From Anaerolineales bacterium (GTDB lineage: Bacteria; Chloroflexota; Anaerolineae; Anaerolineales; Villigracilaceae): a DNA stretch of 64,000 bases. The position numbers and the translations under genes are program-made. Below, one piece after another: positions 1-7,840 of this stretch (its first letter is position 1; each line of letters begins with the position of its first letter). The DNA lies in contig JACMLM010000057.1 in NCBI GenBank assembly GCA_014379595.1, positions 54,364 to 118,363 of the forward strand, in the 5' to 3' direction. The notes under the pieces are model-generated. The model ran no database searches, was not told where the DNA came from, and saw nothing but the letters and a program-made list of their open reading frames with translations.

Positions 1-390
1 AGACACTTGAAATAAAGTGACTTGCATGCCGTCAGGGTCTTGCAGCCGCACATTGTAATCACCCCATGGAGTCATGATCGGTGGATGAACTAATGTTGCC
101 CCATTTGCAAGTAATCTATCTGTGGCAGACTTCAAATCTGGTACTTGAATCGCAAACCGTATCTGACCACTAACTCGTTTGCCTGCTTCGATTTGATCGA
201 TTGTCTGTGCCTGGGCTTCGTCAAAAATCTCCAGTGAGGCATTGCCCATGTTTAGGATTAAGGCGTGACCGTCACCATTGTTCCAGATCGCGGCAGGCTC
301 AATACCGAGACCATCACAATAAAATTTGGCCAGGCGTTCATAATCACTAGTTGTAATGGCAACTCGCAATTCAAGGATAGGATTTGTCAT
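1..390 (-). CDS. VOC (glyoxalase/bleomycin resistance) family protein, cut by window edge
   Basis: The frame is open from an ATG at 388-390 to the left edge, giving 130 codons with no stop inside the window. The start reads MTNPILELRVAITTSDYE. It is followed by a second half-motif with LQDPDGMQVTLFQ, the usual end of a vicinal-oxygen-chelate domain. These proteins bind a metal or a small molecule in a beta-alpha-beta-beta-beta fold and act as dioxygenases, isomerases or resistance proteins; the substrate cannot be told here. The ORF looks nearly complete, because VOC proteins of this type are about 120-140 residues. Confidence 0.75.
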   Translation of the reverse strand, partial: MTNPILELRVAITTSDYERLAKFYCDGLGIEPAAIWNNGDGHALILNMGNASLEIFDEAQAQTIDQIEAGKRVSGQIRFAIQVPDLKSATDRLLANGATLVHPPIMTPWGDYNVRLQDPDGMQVTLFQVS

Positions 391-571
391 ATTATGAAAG
401 TTTCCTTTTAGCTAAATTTCTTTTTATCACTCTGATGGTTGTTGAATCAAAGTTGATTCGGGCTTCTCGCTTGATTTTACACCTGCAATGTCAAAGCAGT
501 GTCAAGATTCAATGATAAGATGTTTATTTTCTAAAAAGCCACCAACAATATTTTCCGTTACAATCATTCGT

Positions 572-1291
572 ATGACCAAATCTCTCGCCCTCGTCACTGG
601 CGGCGCACATAGACTCGGCAAAGCTTTTGCGTTGACTCTGGCTCGCATGGGATATTCGATAGCATTACATTATCGTGGTTCAGCAAATGAAGCTGAACAC
701 ACGGTTAAGGAAATCCGCGAAATAGGTGTGGACTGTATTCCTATTCGCGCTGACCTAATGATTCCAGAAAAAATAGATTTTCTATTTTCACTGGTCGATG
801 AATTCAAATCGCCGTTGAAAGTCTTGGTAAATTCCGCTGCCATCATGCCTGTTGGAAAACCGCAGGAATTAGATATCAAAGATTGGGATTCCGCTCTCGA
901 TCTTAATCTGCGCGCGCCATTTCTTCTGGCTCAGGAAGCCGCCAAACGAATGACCAAAGGCGGGCTTATCGTCAACATCACAGATATTGGTGCACAAAAA
1001 GCATGGAGTCGTTATCCATCTTATACGGTGAGCAAAGCTGCATTGGAGTCGCTGACCAAATTACTCGCGCGTGCTTTAGCTCCAAGTATTCGCGTCAACG
1101 CCATTGCGCCTGGATTGGTTTTGCCATCAGACGTTGTCACTGAAGCACAATGGAATAAACTTGTAGAAAAACTTCCTCTAAAACGCGCTGCCACTCTTCA
1201 TGAAATTACATCTACTCTCGAATTTCTAATCAAGAACGAGTATATTACTGGGCAGACAATTGTTGTAGATGGCGGATATTCTCTGATCTGA
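572..1291 (+). CDS. SDR family oxidoreductase, pteridine-reductase-like
   Basis: A classical short-chain dehydrogenase of 239 residues. The N-terminal cofactor motif is TGGAHRLGKA and the catalytic YxxxK appears as YTVSK near residue 154, with NSAAIMP as the NAG-equivalent motif. The HRLGKA form, the LHYRGSANEAE stretch and the RVNAIAPGLVLP segment resemble FolM/PTR1 pteridine reductases, which reduce dihydropterins with NADPH, more than FabG. I chose the ATG at 572. An in-frame ATG at 488 would add 28 residues ahead of the normal beta1 strand with no family similarity. The substrate assignment is inference. Confidence 0.8.
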   Translation: MTKSLALVTGGAHRLGKAFALTLARMGYSIALHYRGSANEAEHTVKEIREIGVDCIPIRADLMIPEKIDFLFSLVDEFKSPLKVLVNSAAIMPVGKPQELDIKDWDSALDLNLRAPFLLAQEAAKRMTKGGLIVNITDIGAQKAWSRYPSYTVSKAALESLTKLLARALAPSIRVNAIAPGLVLPSDVVTEAQWNKLVEKLPLKRAATLHEITSTLEFLIKNEYITGQTIVVDGGYSLI

Positions 1292-1295
1292 TATG

Positions 1296-1431
1296 CCGGT
1301 GGTCGAGTAGGATTGGGGCAGTTCCCAATCCATATCGAGACCACCAGTTAACATAAAAACTTTAATTTGGATTCTAACTGGTGGTTTCGATACGCTTTTC
1401 GACGAACACGAAAAGCTACTCAACCACCAAG
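1296..1431. repeat. GGTGGTYGAGTAG-family palindromic repeat, copy A
   Basis: Two back-to-back palindromic halves. The first (1298-1346) opens with GGTGGTCGAGTAG and closes with TATCGAGACCACC. The second (about 1376-1431) opens with CTGGTGGTTTCGATACG and closes with CTACTCAACCACC. Related copies lie at 20499-20630 and 32456-32504. It fills the whole gap between the SDR gene and the next gene. Confidence 0.8.
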
Positions 1432-1445
1432 TATATTGGTTACTT

Positions 1446-3080
1446 ATGCCTTCTCTCAAAAAACCTCTCATCACTGATCTACTATTCTCTGCTCTCTTAA
1501 TCATCTCAACGCTTTATTACGCTTTAAACTATATTGATTTTTCCATTCCACCGTTTGAAGATGCGGCCATGCTCATGCGTTATGCACAGCACCTCGCACA
1601 GGGTCACGGCATTGTTTGGAATATTGGCGAGCATCCTGTTGATGGTGCAACTGATTTTCTTTTTATGGTTGCATCTGCTGCTTTCATCAAACTTGGTTTA
1701 ACAGTCGGGCAAGCAGTTCGCGGAATTGGTTTTGCTTCTCACATCATTACTGTATTAATTGTTTACTGGACGAATCGCCGTATCAATAATGCAAATATTC
1801 CTTTTTCTTTTTTAAGCGGACTCTATCTCGCCGTTGGAACTGGACTCTCCTATGTAGCTGCTTACTTCGGCACACCTTTCTTTGCCCTCGCCGCCGCATC
1901 CACTTGGACCTTGAGCCTGCTTCTGATCAAACAGGAGAATCCACGCTTTTGGTTGATCCTCGCCTTCGCCCTGAGTGGACTCATTACTGGACTCATTCGC
2001 CCTGAAGGAGTCATCCTCGCTACATTGATGTTGTTGTCCGTTGTCATCATGCGCGGACTCAAGAACTCTATTTTGATTATTACTATATTTGGCGCCGTCT
2101 TTCTATTATTAGGCGGCGCATACTTCCTATGGCGATGGGATTACTTTGGCTATCCATTGCCGAATCCGTTTTATAAAAAAGGGGATGGGGGTTGGCATTG
2201 GGCCACGTTTGATTCTTCGCTGTTGAATGCCTTGCGATTAACTTTGCCAGTCTTGTTTGCGTTTATCTATGCTTTCCGTTCACAAGAGACGACGAAAACT
2301 GCTCTAGCTTATCTAATTCCCATTCTTGGCTTTGCCGCCGCATTCGGCATGATCTCGGATGAGATGAACTATGGTGCACGCTTTCAATATGCACTCGTGC
2401 CGATTGCGCTCATGTCATGGACTCCGCTTGTGCGTAACATAAATTTTTCGTGGCCTCATCAATTATCAGTTAGAGAAAGAAACGTGATCTTCATCGCGTT
2501 AATTGCTTTGTCCGCGAGTCTCATCTATTATTCATGGTTTCAAAATTGCTTCCTCACATCCTATCAACAGACTTGCACGCGGGCTTATGAAAATGATGGT
2601 CGTTATGATATGGGTAAAATGCTTTCAGAATATCGCGGCAAAGGTTATGTGATCGCGACGACGGAAGCAGGATTGCTTCCATATTATTCGGGCTGGACGG
2701 CGATTGATACATGGGGCTTGAACGATCAGTTCATCGCGCACAATGGTGGTTTGACTGCGGAATATCTTGACCAATACAAGCCTCACATCATCATGTTCCA
2801 TGATTATTATTCACCGCTTGTCCCGCCAAAGTTGACCGATGCGAATCTTGCGCAACGATGGTTTAGTATGACAATAATGATGAAAGAATATGCCGAAGCA
2901 AATGGATATGTGCTTGCCGCAATCTTTGGCGACAGCCCGTATGACACACATTATTATTACGTCCGCTCAGATTTTGAAGACAGCAAGCGCCTGGTCGAAC
3001 AGATCTCAAGGATGACGAGATATTATTATCCAACGACGGGGAAGAAATCCATCAATTACGCAGAGATAAAAATCCCGTAG
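1446..3080 (+). CDS. Polytopic membrane glycosyltransferase, GT39/AftB-like
   Basis: A 544-residue integral membrane protein with about ten hydrophobic helices between residues 10 and 370, then a soluble C-terminal part. The first periplasmic loop carries the acidic signature PPFEDAAMLMRYAQHLAQG followed by HGIVWNIGEHPVDGATDF. This resembles the ED-containing catalytic loop and the G-x-V-x-N-x-GE-V-G-x-T signature of lipid-phosphate-dependent C-type sugar transferases such as AftB-like arabinofuranosyltransferases. It probably moves a sugar from a polyprenyl-phosphate donor onto a cell-envelope acceptor outside the membrane. Donor and acceptor are unknown. Confidence 0.65.
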   Translation: MPSLKKPLITDLLFSALLIISTLYYALNYIDFSIPPFEDAAMLMRYAQHLAQGHGIVWNIGEHPVDGATDFLFMVASAAFIKLGLTVGQAVRGIGFASHIITVLIVYWTNRRINNANIPFSFLSGLYLAVGTGLSYVAAYFGTPFFALAAASTWTLSLLLIKQENPRFWLILAFALSGLITGLIRPEGVILATLMLLSVVIMRGLKNSILIITIFGAVFLLLGGAYFLWRWDYFGYPLPNPFYKKGDGGWHWATFDSSLLNALRLTLPVLFAFIYAFRSQETTKTALAYLIPILGFAAAFGMISDEMNYGARFQYALVPIALMSWTPLVRNINFSWPHQLSVRERNVIFIALIALSASLIYYSWFQNCFLTSYQQTCTRAYENDGRYDMGKMLSEYRGKGYVIATTEAGLLPYYSGWTAIDTWGLNDQFIAHNGGLTAEYLDQYKPHIIMFHDYYSPLVPPKLTDANLAQRWFSMTIMMKEYAEANGYVLAAIFGDSPYDTHYYYVRSDFEDSKRLVEQISRMTRYYYPTTGKKSINYAEIKIP

Positions 3081-3138
3081 GGGCAGGGCTTGTCCCTGCC
3101 CTATTTTGACTTGGGCGACCACAAGGGTCCCCCCTACA
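3077..3138. repeat. Palindromic intergenic repeat, GTAGGGGC...CCCCTAC family
   Basis: The segment starts GTAGGGGCAGGGCTTGTCCC, continues through GGGCGACCACAAGGGTC and ends CCCCCTAC, so its ends are inverted copies. It begins exactly at the stop codon of the preceding gene. Part of it lies upstream of the DinB start, so a long DinB start at 3106 would be built from repeat sequence. Confidence 0.7.
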
Positions 3139-3159
3139 ATAATTTTGCAGGAGCCTCCC

Positions 3160-3630
3160 ATGTCCGAAAGCACCGAACTTGCAGAGAAATTAAAATCAGA
3201 AGGCGAAAAATTTGTTGGCATATTTTCTGGCCTGACAGACGAGCAATGGAATACTGAAGTCTATACCGAAGGTGAGATGTGGACGATACGAAACGTGCTT
3301 GCTCACTTTGTCACTTCTGAACGTGGACTTGTAAAACTGTTCGAGCAGATTCGTCTAGGCGGCACAGGTTCACCTGATGATTTCTCCATTGACCGCTACA
3401 ATGCAGCTCAACAGCAAAAGACAAAAGATTTAATTCATATTGAGTTACTCGAACAATATAAAGAAGTTCGCGCCAATACTGTGACATGGGTCTCTGGTTT
3501 AAAGGATGAAGAACTTGAGATCAAAGGCCGCCATCCATTTCTGGATGTGACCACGATTCGAGAAATGGTAAAAATGTTGTATATCCATAATCAAGTTCAT
3601 TATCGTGATATGAAGAAAATATTGAAATAA
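3160..3630 (+). CDS. DinB-superfamily protein
   Basis: A 156-residue all-helical protein. The DinB metal site can be seen as AHF near residue 49 and the C-terminal HNQVHYRDM, which give the three-histidine pattern. DinB-like proteins are metal-dependent four-helix-bundle enzymes, often thiol transferases or hydrolases; the reaction here is unknown. The ATG at 3160 follows GCAGGAGCC, a good ribosome site. The earlier in-frame ATG at 3106 lies inside a palindromic repeat and is rejected. Confidence 0.75.
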   Translation: MSESTELAEKLKSEGEKFVGIFSGLTDEQWNTEVYTEGEMWTIRNVLAHFVTSERGLVKLFEQIRLGGTGSPDDFSIDRYNAAQQQKTKDLIHIELLEQYKEVRANTVTWVSGLKDEELEIKGRHPFLDVTTIREMVKMLYIHNQVHYRDMKKILK

Positions 3631-3631
3631 T

Positions 3632-3705
3632 CAGCCACAGAGCACGTAGAGAAGCACAGAGATTCTTTTTGGTTTTCTCAAAGCTCTCTGTGGTCTCTGT
3701 GGCAA
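3632..3705. repeat. Palindromic intergenic repeat, CCACAGAG...CTCTGTGG family
   Basis: The left arm is AGCCACAGAGCACGTAGAGA and the right arm is AGCTCTCTGTGGTCTCTGTG followed by GC. The arms are inverted copies of one another and fill the space between the DinB stop and the aminotransferase start. It could also act as a terminator stem, but there is no clear T-run. Confidence 0.65.
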
Positions 3706-3717
3706 AAAGGTTTAATT

Positions 3718-4830
3718 ATGAATCTTCCTCCCTTCAAACTCGAACGCTATTTCGCAAAATACGAATTCAGTACCGAATTCCTGCTCTGCTCCTCAGACTG
3801 TGAAGCCATGTCCATTGCGGATTTGCTTGCATTCGAAGAAGGAGCAGCGGAAAAGTTTCAAAATACCTGGCTTGGATATACGGAGTCACAGGGGAGTCCT
3901 GCTTTACGCAAAGAGATCTGTAATCTATATACGTCAATGCAGCCCGAGCACATTCTTGTCCATTCTGGAGCAGGCGAAGCAATCTATTTATTTATGCACG
4001 CCATGTTGAAAGAAAATGACCACATCATTGTCCATTCACCGAGTTATCAATCTTTGAGTGAAGTAGCAAAAGGAATCGGATGTCAGATCAGCCCGTGGAT
4101 GGCGCGTGAGGAAAATGGCTGGGCGCTGGACTTGGATGAACTTCGTCACCTCATGCGGACAACAACGAAAGCAGTCATCATTAATACGCCGCACAACCCG
4201 ACAGGCTATCTCATGTCTCGTGCGGATTTTGATGAGCTGAATAAATTTGTGCAGGAAAAGAAATTGATTTTATTCTCTGACGAAGTCTATCGCGAATCAG
4301 AATATGACCCTGCCACTCGTCTACCCGCCGCATGTGACTATGGTGAACATGCAGTTTCACTTGGCGTAACATCTAAAACGTATGGGCTTGCAGGTTTACG
4401 AATTGGATGGATCGCCACAAAGAATAAAAAAATCTATGAAAACATGGCCGCGCTTAAAGATTACACCACCATTTGCAATTCTGCTCCAAGTGAATTTCTC
4501 GCGGAAGTCGCCATGCGTCATCGTGTAAAACTTGCTGAAAGAAATTTAACTATCATCAAACATAACCTTGCTGTCATTGATGATCTCTTTACTCGGTACT
4601 CACATCTTTTCTCATGGAAACATCCACAGGCTGGCTCGATGGGATTTCCTAAACTGCTGAAAGGCGATGTAGAAGATTTTTGCGATAAGTTGGTGAAGAA
4701 GGCGGGTGTCTTGCTTTTGCCTGGCACGATGTATGATGACTCAAGAAATCATTTTCGATTGGGCCTGGGACGGAAGAATCTTCCGCAGGCTGCGGAGAGG
4801 TTAGAAGAATATCTAAATCAAAATAAATGA
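3718..4830 (+). CDS. PLP-dependent aminotransferase, class I/II
   Basis: A fold-type I aminotransferase of 370 residues. The PLP lysine is K220 in TSKTYGLAGLRIGW. The substrate/PLP loop NTPHNPTGYL is near residue 156, and SDEVYRE holds the PLP-ring aspartate and tyrosine. It should move an amino group between an amino acid and a 2-oxo acid in the cytosol. The small domain fits aspartate/aromatic-type enzymes, but specificity is not visible. The stop overlaps the next start (ATGA at 4827-4830), so the two genes are translationally coupled. Confidence 0.85.
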   Translation: MNLPPFKLERYFAKYEFSTEFLLCSSDCEAMSIADLLAFEEGAAEKFQNTWLGYTESQGSPALRKEICNLYTSMQPEHILVHSGAGEAIYLFMHAMLKENDHIIVHSPSYQSLSEVAKGIGCQISPWMAREENGWALDLDELRHLMRTTTKAVIINTPHNPTGYLMSRADFDELNKFVQEKKLILFSDEVYRESEYDPATRLPAACDYGEHAVSLGVTSKTYGLAGLRIGWIATKNKKIYENMAALKDYTTICNSAPSEFLAEVAMRHRVKLAERNLTIIKHNLAVIDDLFTRYSHLFSWKHPQAGSMGFPKLLKGDVEDFCDKLVKKAGVLLLPGTMYDDSRNHFRLGLGRKNLPQAAERLEEYLNQNK

Positions 4831-5210
4831 AAACTCATCCTGATATTTCGCTAAACGAGCATATTCAAAATTTGTTAGAGCATTTACAAAATTATTTTCC
4901 TGAATTAAGAGAGAATATGTTTTTGTATTATGATCAGGAAGATTTGTTTCAGGAATCTGCTGGTTGGAGTATATATAGAAACAGGTTAATGAATAAAGAT
5001 GGTTTTGAAGTATTTTTTAATAAATTGTGCTCCGAAGGACGAGAGTGGATTAATCTAAGCGGTGATAGCTGGTATGGCAATCAATTTATGATTTCAGTGG
5101 AATATTCCAGGCGGCTTAACTTTCCAATGATAGCTATTCTTTTGGGAGGACCCGTTTTAGACATAGATCATAAACCCTTAAATCAAACTAGGCTAAGAGT
5201 AGTTGAATAA
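4827..5210 (+). CDS. Unknown AT-rich small protein
   Basis: A 127-residue protein I do not recognise. It starts in an ATGA overlap with the aminotransferase stop. Composition is AT-rich compared with its neighbours, with many AAT, TTT and TTA codons, like the SUKH gene just downstream. The protein is soluble and acidic, with aromatic motifs (ENMFLYYDQEDLF, GDSWYGNQFMISVEYSRR) that recall small immunity proteins of contact-dependent toxin systems. That resemblance is only in style, and no toxin gene is nearby. Confidence 0.55.
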   Translation: MKTHPDISLNEHIQNLLEHLQNYFPELRENMFLYYDQEDLFQESAGWSIYRNRLMNKDGFEVFFNKLCSEGREWINLSGDSWYGNQFMISVEYSRRLNFPMIAILLGGPVLDIDHKPLNQTRLRVVE

Positions 5211-5268
5211 AGGGTTGTGCGATTAAGAAGTTACCTTTCAAGAGAATAATAATCTATTCAATGTATAT

Positions 5269-5625
5269 ATGAATAATTTAATTGAGAAATATAAGGATCA
5301 ACTTCCTGAGTTATATTTAGATTTCCTGAGAAATGAAGATGGTTTTTCAGGATATTTGGATGATGAATTAGGCTATGTTTCTCTTTGGAATTTATCGGAA
5401 TTGGTGGATTCCTGGAATGGCTACGAAGTCATTAAGGATCTGGGTGAAGACTGGTTTCCAATTGGTTCAAATGGTGGCGGAGAAATGATTGCAATTAAAT
5501 TGAGTTCAGAAAATGCCGAATTGTTTTTTATCCCGTTCATTGGCTGGTCTGGTGATGAAGATTGGTTTTATTGTGATGATTTTTCTATTTTGTATAATGC
5601 AATAAACGAAAGTTTGCTGAAATAG
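5269..5625 (+). CDS. SMI1/KNR4 (SUKH) domain protein
   Basis: A 118-residue single-domain protein with the SUKH pattern: helix LPELYLDFLRNEDGFSG, then the W-containing strand YVSLWNLSELVD, then GEDWFPIGSNGGGEMIAIK, where small residues precede the hydrophobic strand. SUKH proteins are best known as immunity proteins against toxic nucleases and deaminases. No partner toxin is present here. The gene is AT-rich and follows another AT-rich orphan, which suggests a small acquired island. The ATG at 5269 has no strong Shine-Dalgarno sequence. Confidence 0.65.
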   Translation: MNNLIEKYKDQLPELYLDFLRNEDGFSGYLDDELGYVSLWNLSELVDSWNGYEVIKDLGEDWFPIGSNGGGEMIAIKLSSENAELFFIPFIGWSGDEDWFYCDDFSILYNAINESLLK

Positions 5626-5631
5626 ATACTA

Positions 5632-6501
5632 ATGTTCCGTAATATTCTTCGTCTCTCCCGCCCACTTCACCTCCTGCTCGCCGCGCTGACTTATACCCTC
5701 GGCGCGAGTATCCCTGCATATCTTGGTCATTCTCTTCAAACTGCAATCTTTTGGCTGGGACTCGTACTCGCCCTACTGACGCAAATAAGCATGACTCTTC
5801 TTGCTGAATCTTTTCGTCCGCACAATGAGCCATACTTTGAAAATGAAACGCCCAAACAAAAGCAAGACCTTCGCAATATAACGCTTTACATTTCTATTGC
5901 TTCACTCACGACTTATGCAGTCCTTGTTTACATATTATTTACCAATTACCAATTACCACTAATCACTTTCTACTTTCTACTCATCTCTCTTCTTCTTGTT
6001 ATCTCGTATGCTATTCCTCCGATCCGCTTGATTAATCATGGCTTTGGCGAATTGACTCTTGCTGCGCACCTCGCGTACATCATTCCGTCCATTGGATTCT
6101 TGCTTCAGGCTAAAGAGAATCATCGCCTGTTGATGTTAATCGTTATTTCATTGACTGCGCTTGCGCTTGCATATTTTCTCGTGATCAACTTTACATCTTT
6201 TCCATCTGACCAAAAGTATCAACGTGCCACTCTCCTTCGCCGCCTCACATGGGAACACGCTGTGCCTTTGCATCATGGGTTGATCGTGTTTGCTTATGTT
6301 ATCTTTGCCGTTGCACCTTTGCTGGGTTTCTCGATCCTTTGGCCCGCCTTTCTCACAATTCCTTTCGCGATTTTGCAAATGCTTCTTCTTCGTCACATCT
6401 CAAACGGCGGCAAGCCAAACTGGATTTTGCTTACTGCTACGGCACTCTCTGTCTTTGGTTTGACAGCATATTTCTTGACTCTTACCTTCTGGCTTCGTTA
6501 G
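5632..6501 (+). CDS. UbiA-like prenyltransferase-fold membrane protein with altered active site
   Basis: A 289-residue protein with about nine transmembrane helices and the MenA/UbiA-like opening LRLSRPLHLLLAALTYTLGA. In true UbiA enzymes the first Asp-rich motif reads roughly NDYFDxxxD and the second NxxRDxxxD. The equivalent places here read AESFRPHNEPYFENE and NFTSFPSDQKYQRATLLRR, so most of the metal-binding aspartates are missing. It may be a diverged transferase with another chemistry or a non-enzymatic paralogue. The start is seven bases after the SUKH stop. Confidence 0.6.
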   Translation: MFRNILRLSRPLHLLLAALTYTLGASIPAYLGHSLQTAIFWLGLVLALLTQISMTLLAESFRPHNEPYFENETPKQKQDLRNITLYISIASLTTYAVLVYILFTNYQLPLITFYFLLISLLLVISYAIPPIRLINHGFGELTLAAHLAYIIPSIGFLLQAKENHRLLMLIVISLTALALAYFLVINFTSFPSDQKYQRATLLRRLTWEHAVPLHHGLIVFAYVIFAVAPLLGFSILWPAFLTIPFAILQMLLLRHISNGGKPNWILLTATALSVFGLTAYFLTLTFWLR

Positions 6502-6562
6502 TCTAAAACGATTACACTTCATACTCTGACAGGTTTAGATATCAAAACGAAAGGATACAGTC

Positions 6563-6940
6563 ATGGATAATAAAAGGAAAGTATCTCGTAAGAAATTGAT
6601 TGCCTTTACACCTGTATATGATTTGCTTCACAAAACCTTGCTTGGGTACATCGGAGATTTAACTCCGCAAGGGGTGATGGTGATCGGCCAAAAACAATGG
6701 GAGATCAATAAGCATTTTACGCTGGGTATTGAGTTTCCTAGTGATGAGGCTCAAGACCATACTTTAAAAATTGTCACTTCTGCGCGTGTGGCCTGGTGCA
6801 AACCAGACGAAACCCCGCAGTATTTTAATATTGGCTTTGAATTTCTGGATGTCTCCCCTGAAAAATTGAAAATAATTGACGCAGTTTTGACTCGCTATCA
6901 ATTCCGCCACGCAATGAGCATCTCAGATTTGAATCCTTGA
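6563..6940 (+). CDS. PilZ domain protein
   Basis: A 125-residue single PilZ domain. The cyclic di-GMP contact motif RxxxR is present near the N-terminus as RKVSR, and the D/NxSxxG motif appears as DLTPQG, with Thr in place of Ser. These bind the intercalated c-di-GMP dimer in this family. There is no output domain, so it likely works by binding a partner. The start follows GAAAGGATACAGTC. Confidence 0.75.
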   Translation: MDNKRKVSRKKLIAFTPVYDLLHKTLLGYIGDLTPQGVMVIGQKQWEINKHFTLGIEFPSDEAQDHTLKIVTSARVAWCKPDETPQYFNIGFEFLDVSPEKLKIIDAVLTRYQFRHAMSISDLNP

Positions 6941-6947
6941 TTCACGA

Positions 6948-7832
6948 ATGACCTTCCTCTCTTCTCTTTCTCAACCTAATCAACTTATCATCGATGGCGC
7001 GACAGGCACAGAACTTAATCGGCGCGGCGTGGATACTGGCCTGCCGCTTTGGTCTGCCAATGCATTGATGAATGACCGTGATGCAAATATCCTGCAGCAG
7101 ATTCATGAAGATTACCTTCATGCAGGCGCAGACATTATCACCACGAATACTTTTCGCACGCATCGCCGTGCATTAGCTCCCAGCGGAAATGCAGATCGTG
7201 CTCTTGAGTTGACTCGCCGCGCAGTAGAAATTGCTCGTGATGCAATCGCAAGTATCAGGTCAGATTCGCTGCGTTTTATTGCAGGTTCAATTTCTACACT
7301 CGAGGATTGTTATCGTCCTGATTTAGTTCCGCCCGATGACCAACTCCGCGCAGAACACTCCGAGCGGATTCATCATCTGGTGGAATGCAATGTAGATTTA
7401 ATCCTGATCGAAACCATCAACACAATTCGTGAAGCTGTTATTATGGCAAAACTTGCCACGATCACAGGTACGCCTGTTATTGTAAGTTTTGTTTGTAATA
7501 AAGAAGGCAATCTTTTATCTGGTGAAAAAGTAATAGATGCAGCTCGTGAAATACTTCCACTGGGAGTTTCTGCTATCGGGGTCAACTGCGGGCCAACTCC
7601 CAATTTAGCAAAACCACTCACTGAGCTTCAAGTGGCATGCGGAAAAGATTTTCCATTAATTGCTTATGGCAATATCGGTTATGCCGACGAAAAAGTTGGC
7701 TGGGTCAATACCGATTCCGAGAACCCGAAGATCTATTGTGAACATGCAATCCACTGGCCTGCTAAAATAATTGGTGGATGCTGCGGTACTACTCCTGAAC
7801 ATATTGCCCAGTTAAAATCCATGATTAAATAG
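6948..7832 (+). CDS. Homocysteine S-methyltransferase family protein
   Basis: A 294-residue TIM-barrel enzyme. The opening IIDGATGTELNRRG is typical. The zinc cysteines are seen in GVNCGPTPN and in the C-terminal pair GGCCGTTPEH. It should move a methyl group from a donor such as S-methylmethionine to homocysteine to make methionine (MmuM-type, B12-independent length). The exact donor is unknown. It sits eight bases from the downstream antiporter start and is probably co-transcribed with it. Confidence 0.85.
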   Translation: MTFLSSLSQPNQLIIDGATGTELNRRGVDTGLPLWSANALMNDRDANILQQIHEDYLHAGADIITTNTFRTHRRALAPSGNADRALELTRRAVEIARDAIASIRSDSLRFIAGSISTLEDCYRPDLVPPDDQLRAEHSERIHHLVECNVDLILIETINTIREAVIMAKLATITGTPVIVSFVCNKEGNLLSGEKVIDAAREILPLGVSAIGVNCGPTPNLAKPLTELQVACGKDFPLIAYGNIGYADEKVGWVNTDSENPKIYCEHAIHWPAKIIGGCCGTTPEHIAQLKSMIK

Positions 7833-7840
7833 GAAATTTG

